Source: Plantago major (Eukaryota; Streptophyta; Magnoliopsida; Lamiales; Plantaginaceae). From it: a DNA stretch of 64,000 nucleotides. Position numbers and translations under genes: made by a program. The stretch spans positions 1,674,001 through 1,738,000 of the forward strand of contig CM048844.1 of the NCBI GenBank assembly GCA_026545765.1, written 5' to 3'. Of this stretch, positions 36,869 through 49,980 are shown one piece after another (the stretch's first letter is position 1; each line of letters starts with the position of its first letter). The notes under the pieces were generated by a model. It worked only from the letters and a program-made list of their open reading frames with translations. It was not told the origin of the DNA and searched no databases.

Positions 36869-37545
36869 ATATAATTTATATTATCATTTAACTCGGTATT
36901 TTCGACAAATGATCAATAAATGACGTACACATAACAAAATTGAAAGTGAAGGTTAAATCACGGGAATATTTACAACTTTCTTTAAAGATTGTTTTTTAAA
37001 TTAAAAGTGATTGGTTCCCACTCCAATACACCATATATGAAATAAATAATTGGATTTGTTAGGGGATTATTCCATGTATATAAAAACCCAATTATTATTA
37101 TTAATATTTACACAGTGAATACTATAGCAGTTGGGATATTATAAGCGCAAAATGCAAATTGCTATTATTATCAATCCTGATGATTTACACATCACACATT
37201 CATCGATTCAATAAATACTACCCTGTGGGAAGAAAAGAAATGGTAAAAAGCAAAGCAGAAAACAAACACAAAGCAAAACCATAGCAGCTAAAGCACAGAC
37301 AGAAGTATTTTCCAAAATCTAGTGAGAGAGATAATAGAGAGTGGATAGATCAGAAAATATTCCGAATCACAAACTTGTAGTGTCGAATCTGAGCAGCCAG
37401 CAAGCTCCAACTACTATCCATTTCCGATTGTTTTGCTTCTGTAAACCCTAGCAGATTCTGAATCGAAAACCTTACCTGCAACAAATGTGCTACTGAATCA
37501 GCGTGGATCTGGATTTTGAACATTTCGGACTGTCACGAATCACTC
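36869..37545. other. RCF3-type gene promoter and 5' UTR region
   Basis: No coding sequence. The last 250 bp change to mixed composition with CTCCAACTACTATCC-type pyrimidine words and are probably 5' UTR. TATATAAA near 37077 is a candidate TATA but lies 470 bp upstream of the ATG. Confidence 0.4.
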
Positions 37546-40500
37546 ATGGAGAGGTCGAGATCTAAGCGCTACTACTATGACCAGGACTATGAATCTGAAA
37601 CCCTACACTCTCGAAACAAGCCGAGATACGGTGGCAGCAACTCGTACGGTGGCGGCGGCGGCGGAGGAGGAGGAGGTGGACGGTATGCTCCAAGCTACCA
37701 CCGCCGCTCATCCTCCGCCGCAACTGACGGCGGCGGTAGGAAAATGGACCCGTCACTAATGGTGACTACTAGTTACCGGATTCTGTGCCATGATGTGAAG
37801 GCAGGTGGAGTGATTGGTAAGTCCGGAAGCATTATTAAGGCGATTAGACAGCATACCGGTGCTTGGATCAATGTGCACGAAGTGATTCCGGGGGATGAAG
37901 AGAGGATTATTGAGATTTCGGATACGAGGAGACGAGATCCTGATGGTAGGATACCTTCGTTTTCGCCTGCTCAGGAGGCATTGTTTCTGATACACGAGAG
38001 GATACTGGAGACTGAGATGGTTGGGGGCGGGTTTGGGCCGATGGTGGAGGAGGAGTATGATGACTATGGTGGGGGGAGGGGTGGGAATGGGAATAAGGTG
38101 GTTACTAGGCTGGTGGTTTCGCGGATGCATGTCGGGAGTTTGCTTGGGAAAGGAGGGAAGATTATTGAGCAAATGAGGATGGAGACTAAGACACATATTA
38201 GGATTTTACCGAGAGATCATACCTTGCCGCGATGCATTGCAATGTCTGAGGAGATTGTTCAGGTTGTTATCATTGTACTACTTTCCCTTTGGAGATTTGA
38301 GTATTTAATTGGACTTTGATTGGACTTTCCCTAAATGAACTTGTGATTCCTGAGCTGTTACTATGGTGATAGTGCAAGGACCAATCTGCACAATATGTTT
38401 GATGTTTGTGATTATGTGACCTCTATGATTACCTGGGACTCCAGTCGTTGAATGTGGCTTTTAAGGACAGAGTGGTTGGACTTTGTGTCTTTGCAACATA
38501 ATGAAATGGTCTGAATGTCCACTTCTGAGAGCCTTAATCTGTAGTTCTTGACATGCCAATAGGTTTTGCATATTTGTCTCCACATTTTTTCTGTGTAGGG
38601 AATGTGATTCTATTAAAGTGTACGTTGCACGAACTGCATTGTGGTCTTATCCGAGGCTTGTAAGGCTTTATCTGCTTTTGTCACCGAACGAGAAATTGAA
38701 GGGGCTTAACCGTTATTGTAATTTTCCTTGTGCACAAGCGAATTTATTTACAGAGAAGTACTTGCAAGATTTGTCCGCATTTGCTAAGTTGATGACTTCA
38801 CACCGAACATCTACTTACCGTGTACTTAATTACTGAATTCCTTTGTGGTTTTGTGGTTTGGACAATCTGTCTAATGCACATTCTAGATCCAGCCCTCGTG
38901 AGGAATGACTTTCACGTTTAATAGTTATATATCTCTTCATGTACTGCAGATTGTTGGTGATATGAATGCAGTGAAAAATGCTGTCTCAATTATTTCCTCA
39001 CGCTTGAGGGAGAGCCAACACCGTGATAGAACCAATTTCCAGAACCGGCTACATTCACCAGATCGTTTCTTCCCAGATGATGATTTCCATGGCAATAATC
39101 CATCAAGAAGACCATCTTTAGATAGGCCTAATTATGGATCAAGGTATTCTTCTGGTCCTAGGAGCAATAACCGTCCCTCACGCCCATCAGGTTATGCAGG
39201 TGATCATGGTCCTGCTCCTGCATCAGACAATGCTCAATCTTTCTCTTGGGAGGATCTTGTGTTCCGCATTCTTTGCCCCGTTGGGAAACTTGATAGTGTT
39301 GTTGGCGAGACTGATGGTATTGTGGATCTACTTCAAAATGAAATAGGCGTAAACGTTGATGTAACTGAAAAAGTTGCAGGCTCGGATGAGCATATCATAA
39401 TTGTATCATCTGATGAGGTATTTCTTCCATTAGTACTTTAAATGCTATATGACGTCCTTGACAGCTCTTTGTCTGCACCAATTTCTTCACAGTTTTCCAA
39501 CTTGCTGCATAAGGAATCAACATACTTCTAACTTTTGTGTCTTCTAGAAACTTCAAGTTGATTGATTCTTTTGCTTTTAGGGTCCGGACGATGAACTGTT
39601 TCCTGCTCAAGAAGCCTTGTTGCATATACAAACCCGCATTGCAGATCTTTTACCTGATAAAGAAAACATTGTTACGACTAGACTCCTCTTACAATCAGAT
39701 GAGATTGGATGCTTGGGCTTGAAAGATGGTTTACTCGAGCTGGGGAAAGTAGGTGGTGTAAAGATAGTTCTCTTGTCAAGAGAAGAACTTCCGGAGGGTA
39801 TATCAGGGCAAGATGAGATTCTGCAGGTCTGTTCTTTTCACACTTCGGTAGATCTTAGCATTATTCACGCTTGCTTGATACATGCTTGACTGTTAGTGTT
39901 GAGGGTTTCCACTGGATGGTTCAAGAGAAACCATGCATGCATGTTATTAAAAATCATTGCCTCAAGTCTCGATTTGCATGTGATATGATGTTATAATTAG
40001 TACTTACTCAAAAAGATTTGGCTGTGGTACATGATAATCGTTTTAATGGTTTCTTTGCAAACATCACTGTTGTGATGTCTGTTTGGATTACTTGGTTTTA
40101 AATATGGTTTCTTTGCAAACATCAATCTTGTAGTGGCTGTTTGGATTACTTGGTGCTGCTCTTTTCTTCATTTCACATTCAGACCAAAAATTCCTACTAT
40201 TTACAGTTTTCAAATCTTCCCTATGTATCTTGTACATGCAGATTGTTGGGGAAATCAAATCTTCCCGAGAGGCTTTGTTGGAGGTGACTTCGAGGGTTCG
40301 AAGTTACATCTATAGAGAATTTCTGGATAAGGAGGCACCAGGACTTCATGTATCTGCTCCTAGCCCAGTTGTTACTACCAAGTCCAAAGAACCAGTTTCC
40401 GACAATGTGCCACCTCAGGAAACAAAGGTGGAAAATGGTCCTGCTGTATTGGCTCAGCAGGAAACATTGGCAGCAGAGGTAACACCAAAAGTGAAGGTCA

Positions 40501-41832
40501 GTAGAATAGCAGAAATGTTTGATTGATCCTGGTTTAATTACGTGCTTATATAGATGATGCAGCAATTCGATGCAGTAGAGATATAAAATATTCTAAGAGC
40601 TGAAACTTCCAAACATCCTGTTTAGCATCATTTACTTGGCGAGAATTAACACAATCTATTTTCTCCTATCAAAGGATTTCTTCTTCTTTTTTCCGTTCAC
40701 ATAAAAAAAAACTAAGGAACAACCCTATTACCTATTCTTATATGATAAATCTAATGCTTCAGAAATCATCTGGAAACTAATCCAAATGTGAAGTTGCTCT
40801 TTACTCTCTCAGTCCTATCTTCACAAATTTCAGGCGAACTTTTACAAATTTTGTAGGTAAAAGTTCAGCTTATGGATGAGGCGAGAATCCCAGATATATT
40901 ATTGTTCTGACTTGAATATAAACATGTCTTCCAAAATTCCAGTGATTAATCTTTTATTTTTTACCCTTTTGTTTCCTCTCAGACCTTCCACTGATCTAAC
41001 TTAATCTGCAGGACACTGTGTTACCTGTCGTTGAAACTGTGAAACAAAACGAGAGTGAGCGACGCGAAGAGCCGCAACCCAGTGGATTGAACAAGTATGT
41101 GTATCCTAATCTATCTGTCTGACTCTCAGCCATCTGATTGTCAATGTGAAGAATCACATCTCTTATTTCTACTATCAATTTGTCTAACAGAATCGCTATG
41201 AAACTCGTAACTAGAAGCACGCTAGAAGTTGTTATACCACCTCATGCAGCAACTCAGTTGGCCACAAAATCAAGAAAGCTCGCGTTGATAAGTGATGTAT
41301 GTACTTTTCGTTTCTTATTGAAGTATATCACCCCTGGAGTTTGGCATTTTTATTTGTTGCCCCCCTAAGTAAGGAAATTACATCTACCTCTCTGTGGTTC
41401 TTGAACTGGGTGTTACTTGTACCTGTTGGTGTTTATATAAGTTTGCTTAAACAGGGGTACGTGTAATTTTCCCATCTCGAGAGAATCCCTTATTATCCAT
41501 TACCCACTATCTCCGGGGGTGTCTGTAAACCACTCTACTATCTTGCACAGATAAGATATATGGCTATTTAATGAATAATCTATGTAAACAGCTATCAGGA
41601 GCAAGTGTGAAGTTGATAGATGACAAACCAGATTCCACAGAGAAAATCATACAAATATCAGGTACTCCCGAACAAGCCGAGCGAGCTCAGAGTTTGCTTC
41701 AAGGGTTCATTTTGAGCAGTAAGTCCTCCATCTCTGTCCTACAAGTACTTACTACGAAACAGACCTCAATATGCGGTTTATAACATTATGTGACACTGCT
41801 GCAATTTGCCAGCTGAAGAAGATGGCCCTTAG
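37546..41832 (+). CDS. RCF3: KH-domain RNA-binding protein, RCF3/HOS5 type
   Basis: Eight exons: 37546-38262, 38950-39417, 39581-39826, 40242-40496, 41012-41094, 41191-41296, 41592-41718 and 41813-41832, all phase-compatible and giving 673 aa. I start at MERSRSKRYYYDQDY (ATG 37546). A Gly-rich low-complexity tract (35-45) precedes KH1 (YRILCHDVKAGGVIGKSG, GxxG at 91-94) and KH2 (VSRMHVGSLLGKGGKIIEQM, 197-204). KH3 (VFRILCPVGKLDSVVGETDG) and KH4 (LLLQSDEIGCLGLKDGLLEL) have degenerate GxxG loops. KH5 (IAMKLVTRSTLEVVIPPHAA) lacks it and is split over three exons. Order, length and N-terminus match Arabidopsis RCF3/HOS5, a nuclear protein that works with the phosphatase CPL1 in stress gene expression and miRNA biogenesis; related HEN4-like proteins are the alternative. 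The protein ends STEEDGP. Confidence 0.92.
40046..40157. repeat. ~58-bp tandem duplication within an RCF3 intron
   Basis: ATGGTTTCTTTGCAAACATC starts both copies (40046 and 40104), which end in GTTTGGATTACTTGG. It lies inside the intron between exons 3 and 4. Confidence 0.85.
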
Positions 41833-44077
41833 GCAGCATGAGTGCGGCAGAGATATTCGGGTCAAGGAAGGACCCAACTTTTCCGGATTATGTTCGTTCA
41901 TACTGTGACGTTGCTGTACATTATCCAGGGAGGCCGAGATAGGTAGGTTATCCTGCCTTTTGAGTTAATGATAGCCTCCAGGTGAAAAACAAAAAGAATG
42001 TAGAAGATGCAACTAGTTGCTATCAACTTTGATGTTATTGTTGTTTGTTTGAAGTTTTTGTAATGAGTAATGTATCAACTCTGCCTTTTCACAGTACCAA
42101 AATATCTGCATTTCTCTCTTCACTCCGGCTAATCATGTTTAACCATTTTAAAAACCATGCCTACTCTGTTTATTAAAGAGTCTTCGTTCGTTAAAACTTA
42201 CTATGATGATAAACATAATAAAGTTGTATTTTTGTGTACAAAAACTATACAAATATTCAATTTCAATTTGGAGACCAACACACCGCAAGTCATTTATGCT
42301 AAAACGAACCAACTGTTACTTCGTCTATCCAGCTCGAATGATGTAATATACATTAGGCTATCTCCAACGGGAGTATGATGAAGGTTTGATGGAAAGCCAT
42401 CAAACGGCAAATGGCTCACAATGGGAGTATGAAGAGCATTTGAGGTCAAATGCGTATGCGTATGAAATAAATTTTCATACGCGCATCAAACGCTTGATTA
42501 CCCTTTTTTAAAAATTTTAGTTTCTTTTTGATTTTCTTTTATTTCTCTTAATTTTTTTGTTTGTTTTCTTTTTACCTTTTCCATTCTATTTCATGTAGTG
42601 TTATAGTTTTATGTAATGTAATCTTTTATCTCAATTATTGTAATATTTTTATTAAGTAATGTGTTTTTTTATTATCAAATATTGTAATTTTTCAATTTTT
42701 ATTTCATGTTATTTTAATTAATTAACGAAATTTAAAATAAATATGAAATGTGAAGTATGAAGTTTTAAAAGAAATGAAAAAAGAATAATGTGGTTTAAAA
42801 AGAAATGAGAAAAGAAAATGAAAAATTGAATACAGAGTTTGAAGGTTGGAGATGAAGAGTTTGGCTGGGTTTGTTGTTAGTGTAATGGTGACTTGGCGGT
42901 ATGATAGAGTTTGATGGAGTTTGAGAGTAGGTGATTTATGTGCACAGTGCACTTCGTATTCTCTACTCTCCGTCTCCAAATCAAAATGTAATCTATAGAC
43001 GGAGGATACCAACTACTATCAATCTTGCTCCAAACTGACCCACGAGGTGTTCTTGTGGACTTGTGTAGCTCTGCGCTTACATTATACACTATCATCACAT
43101 TGTCAACTAATGTGAGTATTTTTCTTAAATACAAGTCCAATGCTTTATCTTTGTGAATTTGTGGGAGTTTATATAATGAAATATTATAAACAATCACACG
43201 ATTACTCATCTCCTAATCTGATCTATATATGCTCGAGGAATTGCTCGTTTGCAGGTTCGATAAGGTGTTCGAGTCGAACATAGCTCGATGCTCATTGTGT
43301 TATGGCATCGAGTATAGCTTTACTCGTTGATTCTCGAATAAGATCGATTATGCTTAATTGTGTATTTTTCGAACGAGCTCGAGCTTGGCTCGAACACGAT
43401 CTTAATTATTGTGACTCAAATGCTCGAAAAGAACTCGTTTTATTAACTAATTGAACCGGGTTGGGACTTAATTACAATCCGAGCCTAATTAGGTATGCCT
43501 AAACGTCTATTCTCTTCGACTTGTCCTAATCCAACCTATAGTAATATAGTGAATAATAATAATAAGTAAGATTAGCCTACAAACATGTATTACTTAACGG
43601 GATTTATTTTAGTCTGTAAGACAGGGTATATTGAAGAATATAAATAACTACAGGATGAGCTAGTTGTTATTTATATAGGGTTAGCTATATTATGAACATT
43701 AGAATGCTGTGAACTATAGGCGGGATTGACTCTTCTGTATTCGATCTTCTCATTTATGTGCTATTTGCTATATTTAGTTGACTTGGTGTTTGGTATTTAC
43801 TAGTATCGCGTATGATTTCTCTATAGATGTGGATGCTAGAAAACATTGGCTAGTCAAAGGAACTTTTGTAGATGAGGAAGAACCGGTAGAGAATTATCAA
43901 TCAGATACCTAGAAAGAAAGAGCCAAACCAGAGAGCAGGGGAAGGAGAAAAGAGGGCGTTGGTAGACATGGGCCTTTTGGGATGCCCTGTTTGTTTTGAA
44001 GTTTTGTCGGTGTGACAATGGGCATACAACCAACAATTTGATGCAAAAAAATCTATCTATACCAATATAGTGCCAAT
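41833..44077. other. Gene-free stretch with element remnants
   Basis: After the RCF3 3' UTR no gene is seen. Sequence starting at about 42357 (GGCTATCTCCAACGGGAG) resembles MITE termini, but a matching far end could not be set. 43235-43450 is dense in CTCGA/TCGAG words (AGCTCGAGCTTGGCTCGA) and looks like one more short-motif element without preserved ends. Confidence 0.4.
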
Positions 44078-44400
44078 AAAGGATGTTGGTCAAACTAGTA
44101 TCCTGTCAAAAGATTGGGAGTACAAAGGTGCCAATGTTTTCCAGCATCCACATCATCACAAAACCTTTACCATTTTCGATTCTCTTTGGCTGGTAGACCC
44201 ACAAGGTTTCTTGTGAGAGTAAGTTAACGAAATTTGTCATCTGCCTATCACGCTGACTAATCTCAAAACTGTCAATTAAGGTCCAATTGTACTCCCAATC
44301 TTTTGACATGATACTAGTTCGAACAACATCCTTTAAGGGCAGGCGAGACAAAATGCAACATATAATCGAGTCAGGTAAACTGCTATTGCAATCTTCATCA
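44078..44400 (-). pseudogene. Inverted pair of F-box gene fragments
   Basis: The minus strand from 44400 encodes SLPDSIICCILSRLPLKDVV followed by RTSIMSKDWEYNWTLID, the F-box helix pattern of plant F-box/LRR (FBD-type) proteins, continuing to about 44140 without a full gene. At the other end, the plus strand 44078-44125 encodes a second copy of KDVG-QTSILSKDWEYK, so the two fragments face each other. The 48-base arms (44078-44125 and 44287-44334) match at 45 positions with a 161-base spacer. There is no start, no LRR part and no complete frame. Confidence 0.8.
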
Positions 44401-44520
44401 CTTGCAAGATAAACATTTCAAAATTTATGTCTCAGATCCGAAACAGCTTGATAGCTTCCGCTCATAATTCCAGAACCAACGTGAAATTTATAAATATCAT
44501 GCCTGGAAATTATCGTTCTG

Positions 44521-44723
44521 TTTTTAATCCAAGGAGTAGAAATTTCTTTATACACTAAAAGCTAAAAAGATCACATTTTTATCAAAGCGACAATAAAGAC
44601 GTTCATTTTAATTCTTGAGATTGAACATTTTTCTTAGATTTCCTTGAGGCCATTTGATTCTCCATTGTTTGTGGATCTTTCTAGCTTTTAGTGTATGAAG
44701 AAATTCACTCCTTGGATGAAAAA
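44521..44723. repeat. Inverted repeat, ~54-bp arms (MITE-like)
   Basis: Left arm 44521-44574 (TTTTTAATCCAAGGAGTAGA...) and right arm 44670-44723 are imperfect complements sharing TACACTAAAAGCTA and ATCCAAGGAGT. The spacer is about 95 bp. No target duplication was found, so it may be a MITE or a plain fold-back. Confidence 0.75.
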
Positions 44724-45473
44724 TAAATATTAGCTGCTCAATCAAGAAAAAAATCCACAGCCCCAAAACGAATTATTTGCAAACTATGGAAATTAAGTAA
44801 ATTTTACAACTTCACCATGTTTCATAGTTTATCTTTTACTTCCACTTTTTCCGTTTTACATAACTAATAATGCATTGGTACATTTTGTTGATATGTAGTG
44901 ACAATTTTAATTAATTTTATCAATAATTGTTATTTATGTATCTCAATTCCATATAACTAGTTGTGTGTGATCGATTTTTATTGTTGATTTAGCCAGGGAA
45001 AAAGTATTAGTAGTATTTTTAATACCTAAAGAGCTTAGTTATTTTAACTTTTCTGAAAATTTGGACTAACGAGTCCACCTGCACACGATAATGTATTCAT
45101 CTATGTAAGTATGGTTTTACGCATATTGTCAATAAATATCGGTTTTTTCAATTGATTTGGTATAGGAATATGTAAACATATCTATAGTCCCACCTATTAA
45201 AGTGCACCTCACACAGTTTTAAAATGCGGATGGGATTTTGTGCCAAATTCTAATAACTGAAGGGGAATTTGTACTAATTCGTTAACTCAGGGGTTTACGA
45301 ACATTATTAATAACTCGGGAGTGTTTTAACCCATAGAAACTCGCGAACTGGTATAAACATAACACGCCTTAATCCTCCAAAATGAAGAATTCGTTCACAA
45401 TTTTGGGGCAAATTATTTTTAACCTTAAACCCTAAAATTCTGTCTCACTTCGTCGACCTCACAGCAGCTAGCT
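44724..45473. other. AT-rich upstream region of the UTP13-like locus
   Basis: No gene recognised. The last 100 bp before 45474 are pyrimidine-rich with AAACCCTAAA, a telo-box-like motif common upstream of plant ribosome-biogenesis genes. Confidence 0.45.
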
Positions 45474-48400
45474 ATGGCGTCGACGCCAACCTTGACACTG
45501 AAGCAGAACTACCGTTCATCACAGCGTCTTCAGCTGCAGTTCTAATCTGGTGGTCCTTTCGCCGTATCCTCCGACGGCTCCTTCCTAGTCTGCATTTGCG
45601 ATGACACTATCAATATTGTCGACTCTTCTAACGCCGCCATTAAATCCACTCTTGAAGGCGATTCCGAGTCTGTTACAGCTCTCATCCTCAGCCCAGATGA
45701 CAGGTTGCTCTTTTCAACTAGCCACAGTCGCCAAATTCGAGTTTGGGACCTCTCTATCCTCATATGCGTCCGTTCTTGGAAGGTAGCTTTTCATGCCATT
45801 TAATTTGATTTGTCTTTCAGTTATTGGAGCTTTGGGGGTTGGAGGATTGGAAGCATTGACTAAATTTTCGATTAAAAAACCAAACTTTAATGGATTACAT
45901 GGTTGAAATAGATTTTTCCTTTGGAAGGTCCAATATTTTTTAGTTTGAGATATATAGTTGCAAGTAAAATAGTAGGAATCCTGTTATTAACGAATGGTTG
46001 TTGATTAGTGACATAACTGCAGTTGTTATTTGGACAACCCACTGTTGATTATTAGTAACAGCAATGTAGTATGTATTCATTTGAGTTTTGATGTATAAAA
46101 GGGACACGAAGGGCCGGTAATGGGAATGGTCTACCATGCATCTGGAGGATTATTGGCGACAGCTGGGGCAGATCACAAGGTACAAGTGTGGGATGTGGAT
46201 GGAGCTTTCTGTACCCATTACTTCAAGGGGCATAAAGGGGTTGTAACGAGTATTATGTTCCATCGAGATCCAAGCCGGTTACTTGTGAGTTTTCATTTTC
46301 TAAAATCAGATATTTTATTGTCACTTGATGAGTGAAATTGAGGTGTGATGTATAAGCTTATATGATTAAGTAATTATTTACAGCTTTTCTCGGGCGGTGA
46401 TGATGCAACTGTCAGAGTATGGGATCTTACAACCAAAAAGTGTGCTGCCATACTAGAGAAACATCAATCGACAGTTACTTCCTTGGCAATGTCTGAAGAT
46501 GGATGGACCTTGCTATCTGCTGGAAGAGATAAGGCATGTTTCAATGACTTTCTCTACATATTTACCTGCCTTACATTCTATACATGCAGTTGGATACTTC
46601 ATTTTGATTTGTTGGACAGAGGTTTATGTTCCTGGAGAGTACTATTAAAAATTGGAGTTACGAACACTTTGCATGTAGCTCTATTTGGGATCCCAAATTT
46701 GCTATTTTTAAGCAGTAATTCTTTGTTTATTTATTTTGTTTGTTCCCCTCTCTAAGTAGTCTCGCTCTTGTATGATGTGCTATAGTAGATGTACTGATTC
46801 AGTGTTATTTCAGGTTGTTAATATATGGAACCTACATGATTATAGTTGTGTGGGTACGGTACCGACTCTCGAGGCACTGGAGGCTGTCTGCATTTTATAC
46901 CCAGCAACTCGTTTTGCCTCATCTTTGTCATCGTTTATGAAGAAACAGGGAAAGAAGATCAGTTCATCATCTATCTAATTCATGACAGTTGGTGAACATG
47001 GATTAGTGCGGATTTGGAACTCAGATGGGTGAGTTTTCATAGTAATTGAATACTGTAAAATATTTCAATATTGTGAATTAGGTTGTTTTATACAAACTCG
47101 CCAGACGTGATACTGCATGGATTCATTATTTGCTACTTAATATGGCTTATTATCAGTTTGACAACTCTTTGTCCGCCCTTTTTTGCATGCTCCCCTAGTG
47201 ATAGTATTAACATTATTTAACTCTCTGACAGGTCAGTGCTCCTTTTTAATCAAAAATGATTTGATTGCAAGCGCAGACACGGAAGAGGTTAAAAGAGGTT
47301 TTACCTCTGCTATGATGCTGCCATCAGATCAAGGATTGCTTTGGGCTACAGTTGACCAGCAGTTTCTAATATATGATTTGGAGGAACATGCTGAAGATGG
47401 TCTGAATTTAGTCTTGAAGAAGAGGCTGATTGGATACGATGAAGAGATCGTTGATATGAAATTTTTGGGTGATGAAGAACAGTTCCTTGCTGTTGCTACA
47501 AGTGTTGAGCAGGTATTGATGTGTAATCCATATGGGTTGTAAGGTTCAGATTGTTGACCCTGTATGTTACATCATCTTAGATTATTTTGTTCAATTACAG
47601 TATAAGGTTGAGCTAAATGTCATCCTCTAAGATTTGGTTTTTTGTTGATCATATCCATAATGGTGTTCAGCTTGGTTTTGTTCCTATATTGATTGCTTGG
47701 TTCTCATTATAGGTCCGAGTATATGATTTGGCATCGATGTCATGTTCCTATGTATTGACGGGCCATAGTGATGTAGTGCTGAGTCTTGATACCTGCATAT
47801 CAAGTTCAGGAAGAACACTTATTGTAACGGGAAGCAAGGACAATACTGTAAGTCTTTTGCTGATAAAATGCTTTTATCAATTCTCCGTGTGGATGAGTAA
47901 TTTGAATTCTTACATTGTTACCTATCTACATGTATTATTATCTGATCCCATTATCTCCATAGGTTAGGTTGTGGGAACCACAAAACAGATGTTGCATCGG
48001 AACTGGCATTGGCCATGTGGGGGCAGTGGGGGCTGTTGCATTCTCAAAGACAAACCTCAACTTTTTTGTCAGTGGTAGCAGGTAATCATAAGATTCTAGC
48101 ATACATGCATATCTTACTTAAGGATGTGTTTTTCTACATGATTTTGTTTACACTTGGATGTTTGTATAAACACGAGAAGTAGTTTTTTTTACATGTACTA
48201 GTTTTTGCCATTATTTCACTCGTGATACTGTGCATGTTCTGTTGATTAATAACTTATCATATCAAGTATTTGATCCTACATTCCTACCCTTTGATCTTTT
48301 ATTGCTACATAGTATCTTACTATCTTATTTGTCGTTTATTTGCCCGTAAATAAAAGAATATAAGGTGGTCATTCAACACACCAATATCTTGTAAAAGTCA

Positions 48401-49980
48401 AGTGTATGACGCACTAACCTTATTTACACTAATGTGATGTGAAATCAAGTCCTTTACCGGATTTTCTCATTTAGTTGAATAAGCAAACTATTCGATGTAA
48501 GTGTGCCGTTTTGAAGACACCAAACACGTAAAACCTCTGTCATTTGTACGTGGAGTTCCTTTAGTGCTTTTTGTTGCATCTTTTGATTTTATATTTCAGC
48601 ATTTTAGATCTTTTTTACATGTGGCTTGTTCTGAAATCTGTTGGCCATTTGTTGTGTTTCCCTCCTTCCCCCCTTTTTTTGGAAGTTTGGATTCTACTCT
48701 CCCCCGAACATTATTTTTTCTTGGTAGTGATCGTACTTTGAAGGTATGGAGCTTAGATGGCTTATCAGACAACGTGGAAGAAGTTTCCAACTTGAAAGCA
48801 AGATCAGCTGTAGCGGCTCACGGCAAACATATTAACTCTTTAGCCATTTCACCTGATGATAAACTTGTTTGCAGTGGCTCCCAGGTTAGTGAATCACAAA
48901 AGAACCTTGTTCGTTTACTCTTTTCCTACTAGCTTTTATTTGCAATGAACTTGCTCACCGACTTGACGAAAATGTAAAGTGTAAGGATATCAAAGTATGA
49001 TTGTCTATTATCTTTCATTTAATACTATGGAGTTTATTCCCCTGATGCCTTCAAAACATTCAGGACCGCACTGCTGCTGTATGGAGGCTTCCAGATTTGG
49101 TTTCAGTTTTTGTGCTCAAAGGACATAAGAGGGGCATATGGTCTGTGGAATTTTCTCCAGTCGACAAATGTGTCCTAACTGCCTCTGGTGATAAGACAAT
49201 TAAAATGTGGTCCATCTCAGATGGTTCATGTCTAAAAACATTTGAAGGGCACACATTAAGTGTCCTTAGAGCATCGTATATAACCCGTGGGACTCAGCTT
49301 GTATCTAGTGGTATTTTAACCCTTAACGTCCAATCAACATTTATCACTACAACGGTGAAATTGTATATGGTTTTGAATGGTTTTCCTTCGATATCAGGTG
49401 CCGATGGCCTGGTGAAGCTTTGGACTGTGAAAACCAGCGAATGCGTGGCTACCTATGACCAGCATGAAGACAAGGTGCTGTATCTTCCCCATTCAGCAAT
49501 ACTCTTTATATTAAAAGCTGGTCATTGGCAAACTAATTTGATGTCATCCAAATGTCCTGTGCAATTAAGGTGTGTAGGTTCCCAAACGGACAGACCAAGA
49601 GTGAATTAGATATCAAGTTTCACTTTTTCGTAATCTGTCCTAGATCAATTTGTCCACTCTGCTTATTAAGATAAATTTGACATTCTTTATACACTTTTTT
49701 TTTTGTGCACTCTGCCGAGAGTTGAAATCAATCTAGTGTTGTAACTGTTGGCTATATCTGTTTTGGTTTCTGCAAATTGCTTGTTTTGATCTTGCCATTT
49801 CCCCTCCCTAGTGTTAAATCAATTCATTTAGTGTTTACTGACATGCCATTAATTCTGCAGATATGGGCATTAGCTGTTGGGAAACGTACGGAGATGCTTG
49901 CTACAGGTGGTGGTGATGCTGTAATTAACTTGTGGCATGATTCCACATCTGAGGAACAGGATGAAGCTTTCCGTAAAGAA
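45474..49980 (+). pseudogene. TOZ: UTP13/TORMOZ (TBL3) WD40 gene, disrupted and C-terminally truncated
   Basis: Homologue of the U3 snoRNP/SSU processome WD40 protein UTP13 (TOZ in Arabidopsis, TBL3 in animals), needed for 18S rRNA maturation. Eleven exons with good splice sites (45474-45782, 46102-46284, 46384-46533, 46814-47028, 47232-47512, 47713-47847, 47963-48081, 48728-48884, 49064-49310, 49398-49474, 49861-49980) give WD repeats such as SRQIRVWDLS, HKVQVWDVDG, ATVRVWDLTT, DRTLKVWSLDG and DKTIKMWSIS. Lesions: TAA at 45543-45545 in exon 1, TAA at 46976-46978 in exon 4 (both where the family has Tyr), and a frameshift in exon 5 near 47255. Intron 3 would use a GC donor (46534). After HDSTSEEQDEAFRKE the conserved C-terminal Utp13 domain is not found in the next 14 kb. 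The most economical reading is a recently dead, truncated duplicate of an essential gene; assembly error is an alternative for the point lesions. Confidence 0.85.

Noticed and set aside
42357..42930. Possible MITE starting GGCTATCTCCAACGGGAG
   Set aside because: A related GTTGGAGAT word occurs near 42845, but a consistent terminal inverted repeat and target duplication could not be set.
43854..44093. 79-codon minus-strand frame beside the F-box fragments
   Set aside because: No F-box or LRR similarity and no link to the neighbouring fragment.
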